Below, piece after piece: positions 1 through 12,094 of a DNA stretch of 64,000 nucleotides (its first letter is position 1; each line of letters starts with the position of its first letter). A program made the translations under genes and the position numbers. The notes below the pieces were generated by a model. That model was given only the letters and a program-made list of their open reading frames with translations, searched no databases and had not been told where the DNA came from. The stretch comes from Rhinopithecus roxellana (Eukaryota > Chordata > Mammalia > Primates > Cercopithecidae): contig NC_044549.1 of the NCBI RefSeq assembly GCF_007565055.1, positions 69,530,882-69,594,881 on the forward strand, given 5' to 3'.

Positions 1-1095
1 CGATGTTTACTCAGAGATTTGGCATGCTCTTACCACTGGACCAGGTCGAATTAGCCACACATGGCTGAACTGGTGTTTTATATGCTGGGAAATAACTTCT
101 AGGGTTACTTAACTTGAGAAGTGTGCCCAACAGGAATGCTCCATACTGAATAGTGACCAACAATTCCAACCAGTTCTCCTCTCTTGGGGAAGAGGAATGT
201 AAGATATACATAGAGAATTGTCAATCAACTCAGTAAGGGAGTAGAAGTAAACTGAGAGAGAAAAAATCTGAACCATGAAGGCAGCTCACTTAAGGGTTAT
301 TCTTGGGTTATAAAACCACTGTATATATTTGAGCTACGAACGAGGCATGCCTCTACAGTTACTGACAGGGTTTCTACTGTTTTCTTGCCTTCTGGAATAT
401 TCTAACAGTAAAATATCACCGGAAGTAAAATACATATTTTTCTTTCTTGCCACCAGAAGAAAACTGGGGAATCTCATAATTTTTAGTGTTGCCATTTTTG
501 TCTTGGCAACCAGGAAGCTCTTAGCCAAACTTATGTTTAGCAACTATATAAAATCCAATGATCATAGTTTTGCTGCTTCTTCCATCCCTTGGTCCTCATT
601 TTTATACTCCCTATATATAAACTTTGTATGTGTGCATGTGTGCTTTAGACATCAGAAGGCTCCAAAAACTAGTTTCTCAGTCTTTGGAGGGTCAGGTAGC
701 TAAGAAACCAAGATATCCAGCCTTTAGAGGAAGCTCCTAAAAATTTATGTTGGCCTTCAAATGTCAAGGTCTTTGGGTTTTAGCAATTTCTAATTTATCT
801 TACAAAGAAAGAAACTGAAGTAAAGGTAACAAACATCTTTCCAAAGTTCAGACACAATCCTACATGAATAATTCTGATTCTAGACACAGATGGGTGATGA
901 CAAAATATAAGAATAAAAGATGGATACTTGCTTATCATCCCATTCTTAGCTATTAATTGTTGAGTTGAAATCAAAAGCCTTCTGTAATGCTGTTTTAGTT
1001 ATAAATATAGTCATCAGGTTTTGAATAAGTTTACATTTATATTATGCATTGTTCTAAGGAAGGGAGTAAAATCTCTGAGAAATTAATAAGGCTTT
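1..1095. other. No recognisable gene or repeat
   Basis: AT-rich sequence in which I recognise no repeat family, exon or RNA gene. A 124-codon frame at 329-703 has low-complexity, AT-driven composition and no recognisable domain, so it is not called as a gene. Confidence 0.5.
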
Positions 1096-1422
1096 TATTT
1101 TCCTTTCTTTTCTTTCTTTCTTTCTTTTTTTTTTTTTTTTCAACAGAGTCTCATGCTGTTGCCTAGGCTTGAGTGCAGTGGTGCAATCTCAGCTCACTGC
1201 AAGCTCTGCCTCCCTGGTTCAAGTGATTCTCATGACTCAGCCTCCCGAGTAGCTGGGATTAAAGGCATGTACCACCATGCCCAGCCAATTTTTGTATTTT
1301 TAGCAGAGACAGGGTTTTGCCATGTTGGCCAGGCTGGTCTTGAACTCCTGATCTCGAGTGATCCACCTGCCTTGGCCTTCCAAAGTGCTAGGATTACAGG
1401 TGTGAGCCACCACACCTGGCCC
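1096..1422 (-). mobile_element. Alu SINE (full length, minus strand)
   Basis: The plus strand reads as the reverse complement of Alu: an oligo-T/(TTTC) tail, then the inverted right monomer, the middle T-rich linker and the inverted left monomer ending in the complement of GGCCAGG. The element is dimeric with many substitutions (S or J age class). Short flanking direct repeats (TAAGGCTT near 1087 and AAGGCTT near 1426) are consistent with a degraded target-site duplication. It carries no coding function; protein-like frames here are the usual translated-Alu artefacts. Confidence 0.93.
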
Positions 1423-2085
1423 AAAAAGGCTTATCCTAAACATTTCCTTGAACAGGACTTGAAATTTTTCTAGTTCACCTTCCTTTTCTCTTTGCTGTGT
1501 CTTTACATGTCATTTGATTTCACATGTCATTTATCAGAGAGCAGGGAGTGCTTTATCACTCTCCAAAGTTCATAGCCTCCTCATTAATAATCAAACCTGA
1601 AGGGGTGATAGGCTAAACCTGAAAAAAAGTATACCACATATTTATTATCAGGCATTACAAAGAACTCACATATTTTCAAATGCTTCTGTTTAACAGAGGG
1701 CCAACTATCACCTATTTTCCTCAAGCCTCAGTGCTAACTTGGCTGAAAACATTCTACTCAACACAACTATTACCTTGTTTAAGCCATGACTTGCCAAATG
1801 TTCCCAGAGAGCTGCTCTCAGACATCACTGTAGTCAAGAAAGGGTCCCCCTCAGGACCAGAATCAGACACAGAAACCAGCAAAGCCCAAAGTGTATAATG
1901 ATCCACTGGGGTGAGTTCACATGTAAAAAGAAGAAAATAAAATGCTTGTATACTACTCTGCAATCCACTCTCAGGTCATTTGAAAGCAAGCCAAAGGAGA
2001 GAAGAAAGAGTTAGGGAGATGATGTATATGACTGTGGATTCTACAACAATTTTATTTGATATAAAGCAGTCAACGCATCTAAAGT
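1423..2085. other. Intervening sequence without recognised features
   Basis: Unique-looking sequence between the Alu and a MIR relic. Short frames here lack any domain signature. Confidence 0.45.
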
Positions 2086-2089
2086 CATA

Positions 2090-2412
2090 GAATGTTATAA
2101 CTGGAAGAGTCTTAGAGACAGCCTAGCACCGTCACTTTATAGATGAGAAAGGTGAAAAAGAGCCAGGAAAGGACTATCTATGCTACCATGCTTGTACCAG
2201 GAAGAGCTTTGGGGCTTGGCAATCTGGGGTGAGGTTCCAACACTGCCACTTATTTTATCCCGCTTAGCTTCAATTTCATCCCAGGTAAAATAAAGATCCT
2301 AATCATGCCTAGATCACAGGGTGAGTGTAACAATTAAATATGACATGCACATAATCATCAAAATGCTTGGCACATAGTAAGTGCTCAATAAATGTTAACT
2401 ATTAGAATTATT
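2090..2412 (+). mobile_element. MIR SINE relic (possibly two adjacent relics)
   Basis: The stretch 2205-2412 follows the MIR core in order: a 'ctttggggcttggcaatctgg' type left part, a degraded CTGCCACTTA segment, a TTCATC...GTAAAATAAAGAT segment, a run resembling ACAATTAAAT, and the diagnostic 3' end GGCACATAGTAAGTGCTCAA followed by TAAATG. The upstream bases 2090-2170 (TTTATAGATGAGAAAGG) look like a second, inverted MIR-family piece. Ancient and non-coding. Confidence 0.8.
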
Positions 2413-2960
2413 ATCCATGATAGAGACCCATCCTAGAACACAAATTGGAGCCAGCCATAATACGTGGGGAAATCCTCCCCTTCAGTTCAGTTCCTAGACA
2501 CTGGGCCAGAATAGGTCCTGAAGGCATGAGGTGAAGATGGGGAATGCGCTCTGGATGTATTTCCAAAATCTTCCATATATAGACCTGAAAGCTGTAACCA
2601 AATGCTACACTATTAAATTCATCCCAGAGTTCCCTGGGGGTATTAGAAGATAATAATCACCAAATTTGTGGGTAAAGAGACTGTAAATCATATACCTTTA
2701 TGCTGAAAAATATCTCAGATATCTTGTAGTCTAACATATCTTGATTTTGGAATCCTCAAGAGCAAGACCTTGTTCCTTTATTATTATTTAGTTTTTGGAG
2801 AGGCAGAGATCCCATTAAAGGTTATACATATGTCAAACTCAATGAACGCTTGTGCAAGCTGGGAAGATCATCATTTATTGCTCTATAAGCCTTGTCTCTG
2901 TTATGTGGGGTTACCTTTGTCCATGAATTCTGTGAAGCAATCATTCAATAGCACATTCTA
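2413..2960. other. Intervening sequence without recognised features
   Basis: No repeat family or gene recognised. One short frame (2770-2961) is not supported by composition or motifs. Confidence 0.4.
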
Positions 2961-2964
2961 ACCT

Positions 2965-3115
2965 TGTATTGATGGTAACAATAGCCAGCATAAAGTGGGC
3001 AGTTTCTAACCAGGCAATGAGTAACCACTTTACATGGATCATATTCCCACAACAAGTCACTCACCAACGTCACACAACTAGTAAATAGTGATGCCAGGAT
3101 TCAGCCTAGGGAATC
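2965..3115 (-). mobile_element. MIR SINE relic (minus strand)
   Basis: The plus strand carries inverted MIR landmarks: CACTTTACATGGATCATATT, then CACACAACTAGTAAATAGTG and CCAGGATTCAGCCTAG, equivalent to the reversed core 'cacacagctagtaagtg...gggattcgaaccc'. Highly diverged. Confidence 0.6.
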
Positions 3116-3310
3116 TTGGGCTGATTTTGTGCTCTTAGTACATTTTTGGTCTCTAAATACAACAAAAGAATTTATAATGTTTCCCATACTCTCTTACTCT
3201 GGTAACCTTCTGCAGTCCTTTTTCCTTGGCCAGAATTTATACCCTTATCCAATAAAATAGGTTGTGGATGCCACAGTCAGAGGTACTTGAAACACCTGTG
3301 TGCATGAGTG

Positions 3311-3338
3311 CACACACACACACACACACACACGCACA
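3311..3338. repeat. (CA)n microsatellite
   Basis: About 12 CA units followed by CGCACA. A simple dinucleotide repeat, probably polymorphic in length. Confidence 0.97.
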
Positions 3339-4040
3339 AGTTATAGCACATGGGGCACAATGAGAACAAAGAGAGAATGCACTAAAACAATTGCCACAAC
3401 TGTACATTGTCTTCTGTCAAAGGAAATCAACCAAGTCGAGGGTACTTGCAAAAGCACAGCAAAGCCATGTGTTTACCAACACTTGGGAAAACTGAAGTTT
3501 ATACCCAAGGCCAGACACTAAATATTATTATGTAAGGCACCAGTTCTGTGTCAAGTCTTTGCAAGGCTTAACAGCCAAATTAGCAATAAATTCTGACAGC
3601 CCCATCTATCAGCTCTGTTCAGCCAATCCGATGGCAACATTGTGTTTCTTTGCAGGCCCAGGGAACATAGGCTTGCAAAGGAAAAAAAAATGCACTTGAT
3701 TAAATTTGGTTTTGAATAATTGGTTCATTGAAATTCTTGAGCTGAAGAAAAGTGGCATTTCTAATTTATAGAAATCACAATTTGAAATATAGTTATGACT
3801 GCTCAGAGAACCCCTAGAACTAAATAAATTTAAGTCAGCACATTTAAGAAAGCCATTAAGAGGTACCTAATGACAGTACCACCAATTGTCTCTCCAATAC
3901 AGCCCATGTGGAACCCTGCCAAAAGCTAGCTCCCTTGTTCTCCTGGCTGAGGTTGTGTGTGGCTTGATGCTTGAGAGCTCAGCTTCAGTGTATCAAGGCC
4001 TTTCACATCCGCTTAGCAAGCCTAGGAACCCGATGGGGCC

Positions 4041-4390
4041 TGACATCATTTGGCTGTGGCCCAAATCTCAACTTGAATTGTATGTCCCAGAATTCCCACG
4101 TGTTGTGGGAGGGACTCAGGGAGAGGTAATTGAATCATGGGGGGCTGGTCTTTCCCATGCTATTCTCCTGATAGTGAATAAGCCTCATGAGATCAAATGG
4201 GTTTATCAGGGGTTTCTGCTTTTGTTTCTCTCTCATTTTCTCCAGCTGCCACCATGTAAAAAGTGCCTTTTGCCTCCCGCCATGATTCTGAGGCCTCCCC
4301 AGCCATGTGGAACTGTAAGCCCAATTAAACCTCTTTTTCTTCCCAGTCTTGGGTATGTCTTGATCAACAGCATGAAAATGGACTAATACA
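4041..4390 (+). mobile_element. THE1-type solo LTR (ERVL-MaLR)
   Basis: A complete LTR of about 350 bp starting TGACATCATTTGGCTGTGGC and ending GAAAATGGACTAATACA. It contains the family landmarks CCCACGTGTTGTGGGAGGGA, GGTAATTGAATCATGG, GTGATAGTGAATAAG, CCTCCCCAGCCATGTGGAAC and the polyadenylation region CCAATTAAACCTC. The GGGTTTATCAGGGGTTTC and CTCCCGCCATGATTC segments point to THE1A/B. No internal retroviral sequence follows, so this is a solo LTR formed by LTR-LTR recombination. The reading frames on both strands here are non-coding by-products. LTRs of this family can retain promoter activity, but nothing here demonstrates it. Confidence 0.93.
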
Positions 4391-5240
4391 GAGCCTAAGA
4401 AGGAGATGGGCAGCACATTCTGGACAGGAAAGGAGAGAAGGAAAAATAGCTTCCATTAGCAACTCCAATGCTTCTTTCGGAGGATTCTTTCATAGATGCA
4501 CACTGCCTGCTTGCAAATATCCCCACTAACCTGCACTGGGTATGCTGGGCACTCAGTTATCCTAGCATGTCAGAGAGCCAGGAGAGACTACTCCAGATCT
4601 GTCTGACCATTGCAAGGCAAGGTGGAATGTTATTATGTATGATATCTGAGTGAGAAAGGAGAATCTACACTTCTCCTCCAGCCTTGTTTCATGGGCTCAT
4701 TAGTGTGGTTTAGATTTTGTAATATCTCTTAATTATTACATGCAAACTCAAGCAAGCAGTGTGGGAAAGAAAAGATCTCCAGGTCACTTTAGTAACCTAG
4801 GCCTCAGCAGATGAGACAGTGAGTCAGCCAGGATCCCTGAATGATGGGAGTAAACTTTTGACCTCAAGAAGCTTTCTGTGATCCGGTGATTACCACAGCA
4901 GAGCCCAATCCTAGAAATCCATCAGCTTTGAAAAAACAATAAACTCTGGTGACCTGGTTTGGCCCAACCTCACTGCTATGATAAAAAGCATGACTCCTGT
5001 CTTTTGATACACCATGGCCCATTTTCAAAATTGCTTCTGAGAAAGTAAATGAGACCCTAGTTTGAAAGAAATGAGGCCAGACTGAAAGATGTCCTTCCCT
5101 AAGCATTTTGGCAAGCATGGAAATGACATCTGTGGGCTCACACTCCCAGGCCCCTATCCATTTCACTCAAATAGGTCCCCACTCACCACTTTTAGTAACA
5201 CCCACTGGACACAAACTAGGATATGGGTAGAACTGGGATA
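4391..5240. other. Intervening sequence without recognised features
   Basis: No gene or repeat family recognised with confidence. Confidence 0.4.
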
Positions 5241-5289
5241 CAGGCAGAATTTGCCTTTGGCATCACTGTGGCAGACATAGAAAGGCATG

Positions 5290-5686
5290 GTCCAGGTCCC
5301 CTTCAAGGAAGGCCTTGCTTCCCTGCTGCAGGGAGTATTGCCAGCAGGCAGCCTCCAGCTGTCAACCTCTGCAGGACCACCTTAGCTGCAGAGAGCTGGC
5401 TCACAGAGGTCATGCCCTTCCCAGGATAGCTTTATCCAGTGGTTGGGCAAAGTGGGGCTAGACAGGTCTTGCCATTCAGCCTGTAGCAGGACACTACGCA
5501 GGGCAATGCTCACTGCAGCACTCCCTGCCAACCTGGCCATGAGTTTCTTGGGCCTGCATCACAGTTTAACTTCTTTCTCTGTCCCATTTTGCTTGCTGTT
5601 CCCCTTTGCATGTGTTGAAACCCAATAAATGTCTTGCATCTCAAACTCCATTTAGCATCTGCTTCTTGAGAACTCAATCTGTGACA
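5290..5686 (+). mobile_element. Probable old LTR 3' portion (unclassified)
   Basis: The segment ends CCAATAAATGTCTTGCATCT, a short spacer, then GCTTCTTGAGAACTCAATCT and GTGACA. A polyadenylation signal at about 5623, a C/T-rich R/U5-like stretch and a terminal GACA are the layout of an old ERV LTR 3' end. I cannot assign the family or place the 5' boundary. Confidence 0.4.
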
Positions 5687-5827
5687 ATCACCTTTTTCTG
5701 TTCTGTGACCTTAACTCTTCTTAATTGCATCCCCTTTAGCCCAACACCCCAAAATAAGTTGATAAAAAATACTTAATTGGTTAGAAGTTTCTGGTCTTAC
5801 TTTTACATATTGTTCAAAGCATGATGT

Positions 5828-6058
5828 AGTAAAATTAACACAGGCTTTGGAAACAGAGCTCTGGGTTCAAATCCCAGCTCTGTGTTATCTGGGTCTTGTA
5901 CTTAATCCCTGTGAGCCTAAGTTTTCTCCTCCATCAAGTGGAGGTATCACCATCTACTTAGTAGGTTTGTTGCAAGAATTAAATATAGCCACATAAACAA
6001 CACACCTAAACAATGCCTCGTACACAGTAGGTGTCTAGTAGTTCGTTATATACTGTTA
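5828..6058 (+). mobile_element. MIR SINE relic
   Basis: The tRNA-related and core parts are in order: GGGTTCAAATCCCAGCTCTG (the MIR B-box-like region), then ATCTGGGTCTTGTACTTAAT, GTTTTCTCCTCCATCAA, AAGAATTAAATATAG, AATGCCTCGTACACAGTAGG. A well-preserved full-length relic. Confidence 0.85.
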
Positions 6059-6203
6059 TGGGTCCTTTGGCACTTCACATGTACTCTCCTTGTATTCTAA
6101 TTTAACTTTTTGAGTATTTCTTTCTTGCTTCTTCTATGAAACTCTGAATTCCTGGAGAGCAAGAAATGTGCTATTTACTTAATCTGGATTTTCTATATAA
6201 TGC

Positions 6204-6632
6204 TCTGATGGTTAATACTGAGTGTCAAATTGATTGGATTGAAGGATGCAATATTGATCCTGGGTTTGTCTGTGAGGGTGTTGCCAAAGGAGATTAACAT
6301 TTGAGTCAGTGGGCTGGAGAAGGCAAACTCACCCTTAATCAGGTGGGCACCATCTAATCAGCCACCAACGAATATAAAGCAGGCAGAAAAGCATGAAACA
6401 ATGATGGGCCTAGCCTCCCAGCCTACATCTTTCTCCCATGCTTGATGCTTCCTGCCTTTGAACATTGGCCTCCAAGTTCTTCAGTTTCGGGACTCAGACT
6501 GACTCTCCTTGCTCCTCAACTTGCAGACAGCCTGTTGTGGGACACTGTGATTGTATAAGTTAATACTTAATAAACTCCCCTTTATATATATCCTATTACT
6601 TCTGTCCCTCTAAGAGAACCCTGACAAATACA
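6204..6632 (+). mobile_element. MLT2A1 solo LTR (HERV-L group)
   Basis: An LTR of about 430 bp beginning TCTGATGGTTAATACTGAG and ending CCTGACAAATACA. It carries the MLT2A1 landmarks TTGCCAAAGGAGATTAACAT, GGGCACCATCTAATCAG, a TATAAAG box-like site near 6372, CTTGCAGACAGCCTGTTGTG, and TTAATAAACTCCCC as polyadenylation signal. There is no adjoining internal sequence, so it is a solo LTR. The central region is shorter than in MLT2A2 at 37060-37629, which supports the A1 assignment. Confidence 0.88.
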
Positions 6633-7465
6633 GATGCCAAAAAGGATTGATGTTGTACATGATATAAAATTTTTGTCAATTAAAAAATATTGAGAAAAGA
6701 AGGAATAACTTGAAATATATCAAAGGTGTCTTCAATATAGTAACCAAGTTGAAACTGGGTTCTTGGTCTGTCATAGTTACAATAGCAAGCCTAATACCTA
6801 CTAGTACATACATAAAGGCATCAAAGTAGATTTTGCCTTCTATTCACCACTGCAAGACCAGATACATAATAGTTAAAAATGGACAGCAGATATATGACTG
6901 GCACCTGAAGAGCAATTGCAGAAATGATTAAGAAACCTAAGTAGACATTGCCTGAGTAGACTCATGTCTATTCCATCCCACATGATCAGTCCAATTTAAT
7001 CACCCTATTTAATCCTGTGGGGGCTCAGTTGGTCCAGCGAGGAGCACAGGTCTTTGTTTGGCCCAAACAGACTGAAGAAAAGGAACTATATTATGTAGTT
7101 GACTAGGAGATTTTTCTTCTCTCTCACATTGGATGTGAAAAGCATGACGCTTCAATTTACATAAAGTCTCCAGGAGAACCAGCAAAAGGATGAAGCTGAT
7201 GCAGAAGATCACAGAGCAGAGATACGAAAGCTCCTGGGTTCCTGTGACATTGTTGAGCTGCTGAATCACTGAAATATAAAGCCTGCACTACCTCTCATCT
7301 TCCTGTTATGTAAGAGAATAAATGTCCTTTAGGCCATTTCAGTCTAGGATTCTATTACTTTGAATTTGTAGCAGAAAGCATCCTGAGAGGTAATGCAAAT
7401 ATTCAATATATAATCACAACTATCCAGGGTACCTTTTATGCTTAGAGTCATAAAAGAATTATAAC
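6633..7465. other. Intervening sequence without recognised features
   Basis: AT-rich, no recognised family. A minus-strand 86-codon frame (7009-7269) has a hydrophobic stretch but no start context or domain that would support a gene. Confidence 0.4.
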
Positions 7466-7490
7466 TTTTTTTTTTTTTTTTTTTTTTTTT
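7466..7490. repeat. (T)25 homopolymer
   Basis: An uninterrupted run of 25 T. No recognisable Alu or L1 body adjoins it, so its origin as a retrotransposon tail cannot be shown. Confidence 0.95.
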
Positions 7491-7504
7491 AGCAGAAAGA
7501 GGCC

Positions 7505-7680
7505 ACCTCATCTGAACTCATTTACAGATTAGGAAACTGAAGTTCAGAAAGGCTGAATGAGTTGCCTCAGAAGGCAGAACTCATAAATAGCAGAGTCAGG
7601 ACTTGACATCCCCAACTCAGGCATTAATCTGTTCATCCAACAGCATTTATGGGTATCTACTATGTGCCAGGCACTGTGCT
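7505..7680 (-). mobile_element. MIR/L2 relic (minus strand)
   Basis: The inverted MIR core is visible: TTTACAGATTAGGAAACTGA, AGGCTGAATGAGTTGCCTCA, AATAGCAGAGTCAGGACTTG. It is followed at 7633-7680 by ATCTACTATGTGCCAGGCAC, typical of inverted L2/MIR 3' ends. Confidence 0.75.
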
Positions 7681-8690
7681 CTTTTGTCAGCATCACTCCA
7701 GTTCCCAAAACATATCATGGAAATGAACTCTTACTACAATATTTGCAACTGGAGCCAATGAACAATAATAAATGTTTCACAAGACCCTGTTAAGAGAGAA
7801 GCACTTATGGAATGCCACAGATATTCTTCACCAACCAGGAAATAAGAGTCACCTAAAAAAGAGATGGGAGGAATGTCAAGCTGATTGGAGAGATTTATCA
7901 GAATTTTTAAAAAAATTCCATTACACCCAGAGAAGAGAGGTATTTAACAAGATTACCTGGGCTCATTCACTTTTTTCCTAGCTATAAAACTACAAAGTAT
8001 ATTCCTGTAAAAATTACATAAAAAATGAAAGATAAGGAAAATAAATGCCATTTTACTTAAGGCATATGTACTTGAGCTCAAGTCAGGAGTGCCACAGTCC
8101 ATCAACTCAACTGAAAAGAACTTAGGAAGGTACAAGGTGAAGTAAAAACAGGTACCAGTTTTTCAGCAATAACATCAGCAAAGGCTGATACAGAGTCTTG
8201 TCAGTTTTGTTAGCATAAAGCATGGCATTTGGAAGGCAGAAGTGCCTTGCCAGAACAGGAAGCAACCAAACCCATTGTGACTTCAGCTCCATCAGAAGAA
8301 TCTTGGTGCTTTGAGCAAGGCCATTTCTACCACATGAGCATGTGAGAGCCAAGTTGGTTAATACTGAAGTGGGTAGGTCAGTCATAGTGCTTGCTACACT
8401 CACAGCCTGTTTTGAGAAAAGCAGTTCTTTGAGTAGGAAAGGCCATCGTCTGTACACTTGAATAGCTTCACTCCAGCCAGAACTCTTGTGCACTTGACCC
8501 AAGGTCAGCCAACTCAAAGACTGGCCATCAATCCATGGAGGTAACTGAACATGGCTTTTGAAAAACGTAGACTCCTAACCTCTACCCCAGAACCACCAGA
8601 TCAGATTATCTGGGAGTGGATTCCCAAACTTACTCTTCAACAAGGTGATTATCATGCACAAAGCTAAAGTTTTAAAAATATTGATCTAAT
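7681..8690. other. Intervening sequence; unexplained 131-codon minus-strand frame
   Basis: No repeat family recognised. The longest frame outside L1 and LTR sequence runs on the minus strand at 8122-8517 (131 codons). It shows no domain or signal peptide I recognise and no splice context. I regard it as a chance frame. Confidence 0.35.
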
Positions 8691-8896
8691 TCAGACTGTT
8701 TATTTTTACAGATGAAGAAATGGAGGCATAGAGAGGTCACAAAAACAAAACTACTTGCTTTCCATGTATATTCACCTTTTCTACCAGAGATACTGCCACT
8801 GAACTGTTGGCTTTCCTTGGCTGATGGTTTCATTAGCAGTGTCTGAGTACTTACCTTCTGCTTGCCATGTATTTCTCTTCCTGTGTTTATATTTTG

Positions 8897-9035
8897 CATT
8901 CATTCATTCATTCATTCATTCATTCACTATGTAGTTGGCTAGGACACTTATTGAGTATCCATTATGGACCAAGTCTTTTCCTAGGTCCAGGGAAACAGAA
9001 GGAAACAGAATCCCAAAATCTCTGATCAAGAAATT
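8897..9035 (-). mobile_element. L2 LINE 3' end with (CATT)n
   Basis: A CATT tetranucleotide array (8897-8925) leads into TTATTGAGTATCCATTATGG, CCAGGGAAACAGAAGGAAAC and TCTCTGATCAAGAAATTATG. This is the inverted L2 3' end, in which the CATT array is the element's own terminal repeat. Confidence 0.7.
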
Positions 9036-11767
9036 ATGTGTTTCCTCCATAAATAAAATTATAAACAAGATTTATTTCTATTTGTATCACCCTTCATTCT
9101 AAATACCCAGGTGTTTATGATATCCTTACCTAGCAGCCTTTCAATAAGAATTATTTATGGAACAGATCCACTGTCCCACCGAATCTCATCCCCCACAAAA
9201 ATAAAAACTAAATCTTCCTTGTGTCCTCACTTAGAAATAGGAAGAAATATGTCTTCTTACAATGAGGTATTTGCTAATGCAGCCAGATTTTAAACTGTTC
9301 ACCCAGAGCTAAGACCATCTAGAGTTCTAACAGAGCAATGGTCATTGAACATCTAATAACCACCCATGCACAAAGAAGACCATTAGCTGTGCAAACTGGC
9401 ATGTATCCAATAAAGATGATCTGGGCACAGTCCCTGTTGCTTTCATTTGAAATGTTTCTCTCTTTTATTGCCTGAAGATTATGATAAAATGCCTCTAACA
9501 GTGCAAAAGGACCATGATTTTTATTTAAATTGAGCACATAAAGAGACCAAAAAGAAAAAAAGAAAGTACCTGCCAATGGAGACAAAGAATAGGCCACAGA
9601 AAAAGCTAGATATGAGGGAGAGGACATTGGGAGAGGCACTTAGAGGGCAGGGATGCTGGAGTAGAAACTAGCTGTGACTCATGTGGAAGGTTCCGAACAC
9701 AGGAATAGTCAACAAGATCACCATTAGTTTCCTCATGGTTTGAAGGGGTAGGGGTCATGGAACAGAGACAGGGAGTGGATCTGCCTAGACCTTCCATTTG
9801 CCACTTACTGGACCTCATTATTAGACGAGGGGTAAGGGGCATAGCATGAAAAGTACCAAAGAGGAAAGAAAGCGGCAGGGAAGAGAAAAGTGTTAGAAGG
9901 AAAAATACAGCCTGGTCCCTTGCTTCATTTCAGAGGGAGCACAGGAAATTTAAATTGTCAAAGCAAGAAATAAAAATAATACTAATACCTACAATCCTTA
10001 AATACAGCACTTTCCATATTGTGAAGTATTTCAGAGCCATTTTCTCCTTGACACTACCTCCTCACTCCATTTCTCCTCAGCCGCTGCTTATAGTCTCTGG
10101 GTGCTGAAGTCTCTTGATGTGAACAGAGTGGAGAACACTTTGGTCCTTACCTATCACCTCTACTTCTTTTGCTTCCTAGGAACAGAGGCCACAAAAGAGC
10201 TGTAGGAGCAGAGTGAAGCAGGCTCGTCCTAGTAATCTGTAGTTTTGCAGATAAAGAATACTCTCCTCACCACGTGTGCGGTGGATCCTGACACCAGAGC
10301 TTCAAAGAGATAATCCTACAAATGATCCCAGGAAATCTGTCACATCACTGGCAAAATCAGCACACCAGAGTAATTCTACATTTAGGGAGGGAGCGCCTCT
10401 CAATGTGACACAATAAATGAGAAAGGGACCATCAATAAATAACCAAGGAACAAAGGAAACCTGAATCAAAATGAGAGTCAGGCTGCTCAAGATCAGTGAA
10501 CTATGAAGCCAAGTATTTAAATGTTTAAAGATACAATGAAATTTCCCTTTCAATCTACATAGTCTCACATGGCCAAGAACATCACAGAAGTCCTTAATAA
10601 TAGTTGGTAGGCTTTGCTTGAAAGCTGGGTCCCCTACTTTGTAGTAATAGAGATGTTACTGGTACATGTCACATCTTCCTCACACAGAGGAGCTTGCAAC
10701 CCACTATTCTCCTGCCACCATTAAAATGATAGATTGCTAGGCTTTTGTAATTGTCATAAAATTCTATGCCTGAAACAGGGATGCTGTCTTCCTATTTTCC
10801 CACTTACTCTATTTTAAGTGACCCTATTAATGATATTTCTCTACTTGAAATAATTGGATAATCTAAAACTGAGAAATAAGCACTTTCATTTCCTCATTGT
10901 TTTTTCTTCTTTATCTCTCACAGCCCCAGGAGATCACAAATATTTGGCCTTAGGGCAATATCAGTAGTTAATGATTCATGTTCAAAGGCTCAAAGTTGTC
11001 TAATTAACAAAAGGCAATGTTTTACAGAGGCCATTTTTGCTTTCAAGTTAATAGCACACCATACATATAAAGTGTGGATTGTTATCAAGGTCTTCAAGCT
11101 CACAGTCTGCTACTAATTCAAAACGTTCTAATTTCACTTTTTTTCTAACCCAAACTTCAAGTCATTAAAAATTGATTATTTTCATTTGTTTCATTCTGAT
11201 TTATCGGTGCCTTTATAGTACAGTTCACACATCACATCCTCCTATAATGTGCTTATAAAAATTACGTTTTGGTTTTTATTAAAATATGCACTTGATTAAT
11301 GAAAATATTATTAGCATATTTTCCGTGAATTGTATTCTTAATAGCATCAGTCATTAACAAAATCAGAATCTTTAAAATAGTCTAATCATCTTCTTAATGT
11401 AAATGGTGGCCTGTGCTAAGTATTTCCTAGTAGCAGAAATTTGGTAAGATTTCTGGTACTCTATCACTATAACATCATGAATTTTTATAGAGAGCGACTG
11501 ATGTTAAATATTGACATTTCCAAAATTATAGTATGTATGCGTGTTTCTGATGCCAATGGCTTTGATATCAGCACAAAATCCAACACATCAGATAAGACTT
11601 CTGTAGATTCATCAGGATCTTGGATCTCAAAACAAAGTTGATTCTAAGGAAGTAATGCTTGTTCCTCTACAATGCCTGGATACTTCGCACATCCATTTAT
11701 TATAATTGCTTACTTTCTTGTCTGTGTCCATACTAGCAAGCAGAGAGTGTATCATTACATCTTTGCA
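9036..11767. other. 2.7-kb repeat-poor block, no gene seen
   Basis: I recognise no transposon in this interval except a possible MIR scrap near 9980-10060. There are no convincing reading frames or RNA genes. The 10.8-11.4 kb part is AT-rich with homeodomain-like TAATTA/ATTA words. Confidence 0.4.
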
Positions 11768-12011
11768 GTGTAACACAGTGGTTAAGAAAATAAACTCTCA
11801 ACTGAAGACTGTCTTGGTTTGAATTTCGGCTCCATGCTTCCTAGTTTATGTAACTTGGACAAGGTACTTGAACTCTAAGTGCAGCTTTCTTATCTGTAAA
11901 ATGAACATAATGGTAATCCATTTTTCTTACAAATCTGAAGGGAACAATAGAAGAGATGTATTCAAAGTGGCTTATATTCGGTTAATATTCATCAAATGTT
12001 AGCTATTGTTA
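11768..12011 (+). mobile_element. MIR SINE relic
   Basis: Landmarks in order: ACACAGTGGTTAAGAAAATA (5' tRNA-related part), TTTGAATTTCGGCTCCATG, TAACTTGGACAAGGTACTTG, CTTATCTGTAAAATGAACAT, and a 3' part ending AAATGTTAGCTATTGTTA. One of the best-preserved MIR copies here. Confidence 0.88.
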
Positions 12012-12094
12012 TTTGCATTTTTAGTATCCACAAACCAGGGATGAGTATATGGTAACTACTCAGTGATTATTAAAAGAGTAAATAGATGAGTTAA

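Noticed and set aside
1153..1473. Protein-like frame with LECSGAISAHC and SRVAGIKGM words
   Set aside because: These are the classic translated-Alu words; the same pattern occurs in the other Alus (35026-35232, 43137-43337, 56250-56456, 62261-62608).
3886..4386. 166-codon plus-strand frame and its minus-strand partner
   Set aside because: It lies almost wholly in a THE1 LTR, which is non-coding; low stop density in the LTR explains it.
8122..8517. 131-codon minus-strand frame outside any recognised repeat
   Set aside because: No domain, signal peptide, splice context or upstream promoter that I can see. One frame of this size is expected by chance in 64 kb.
8897..8925. Regular short repeats that might be read as a CRISPR-like array
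   Set aside because: A simple CATT microsatellite at an L2 3' end; no spacer-repeat structure, and the genome is a primate's.
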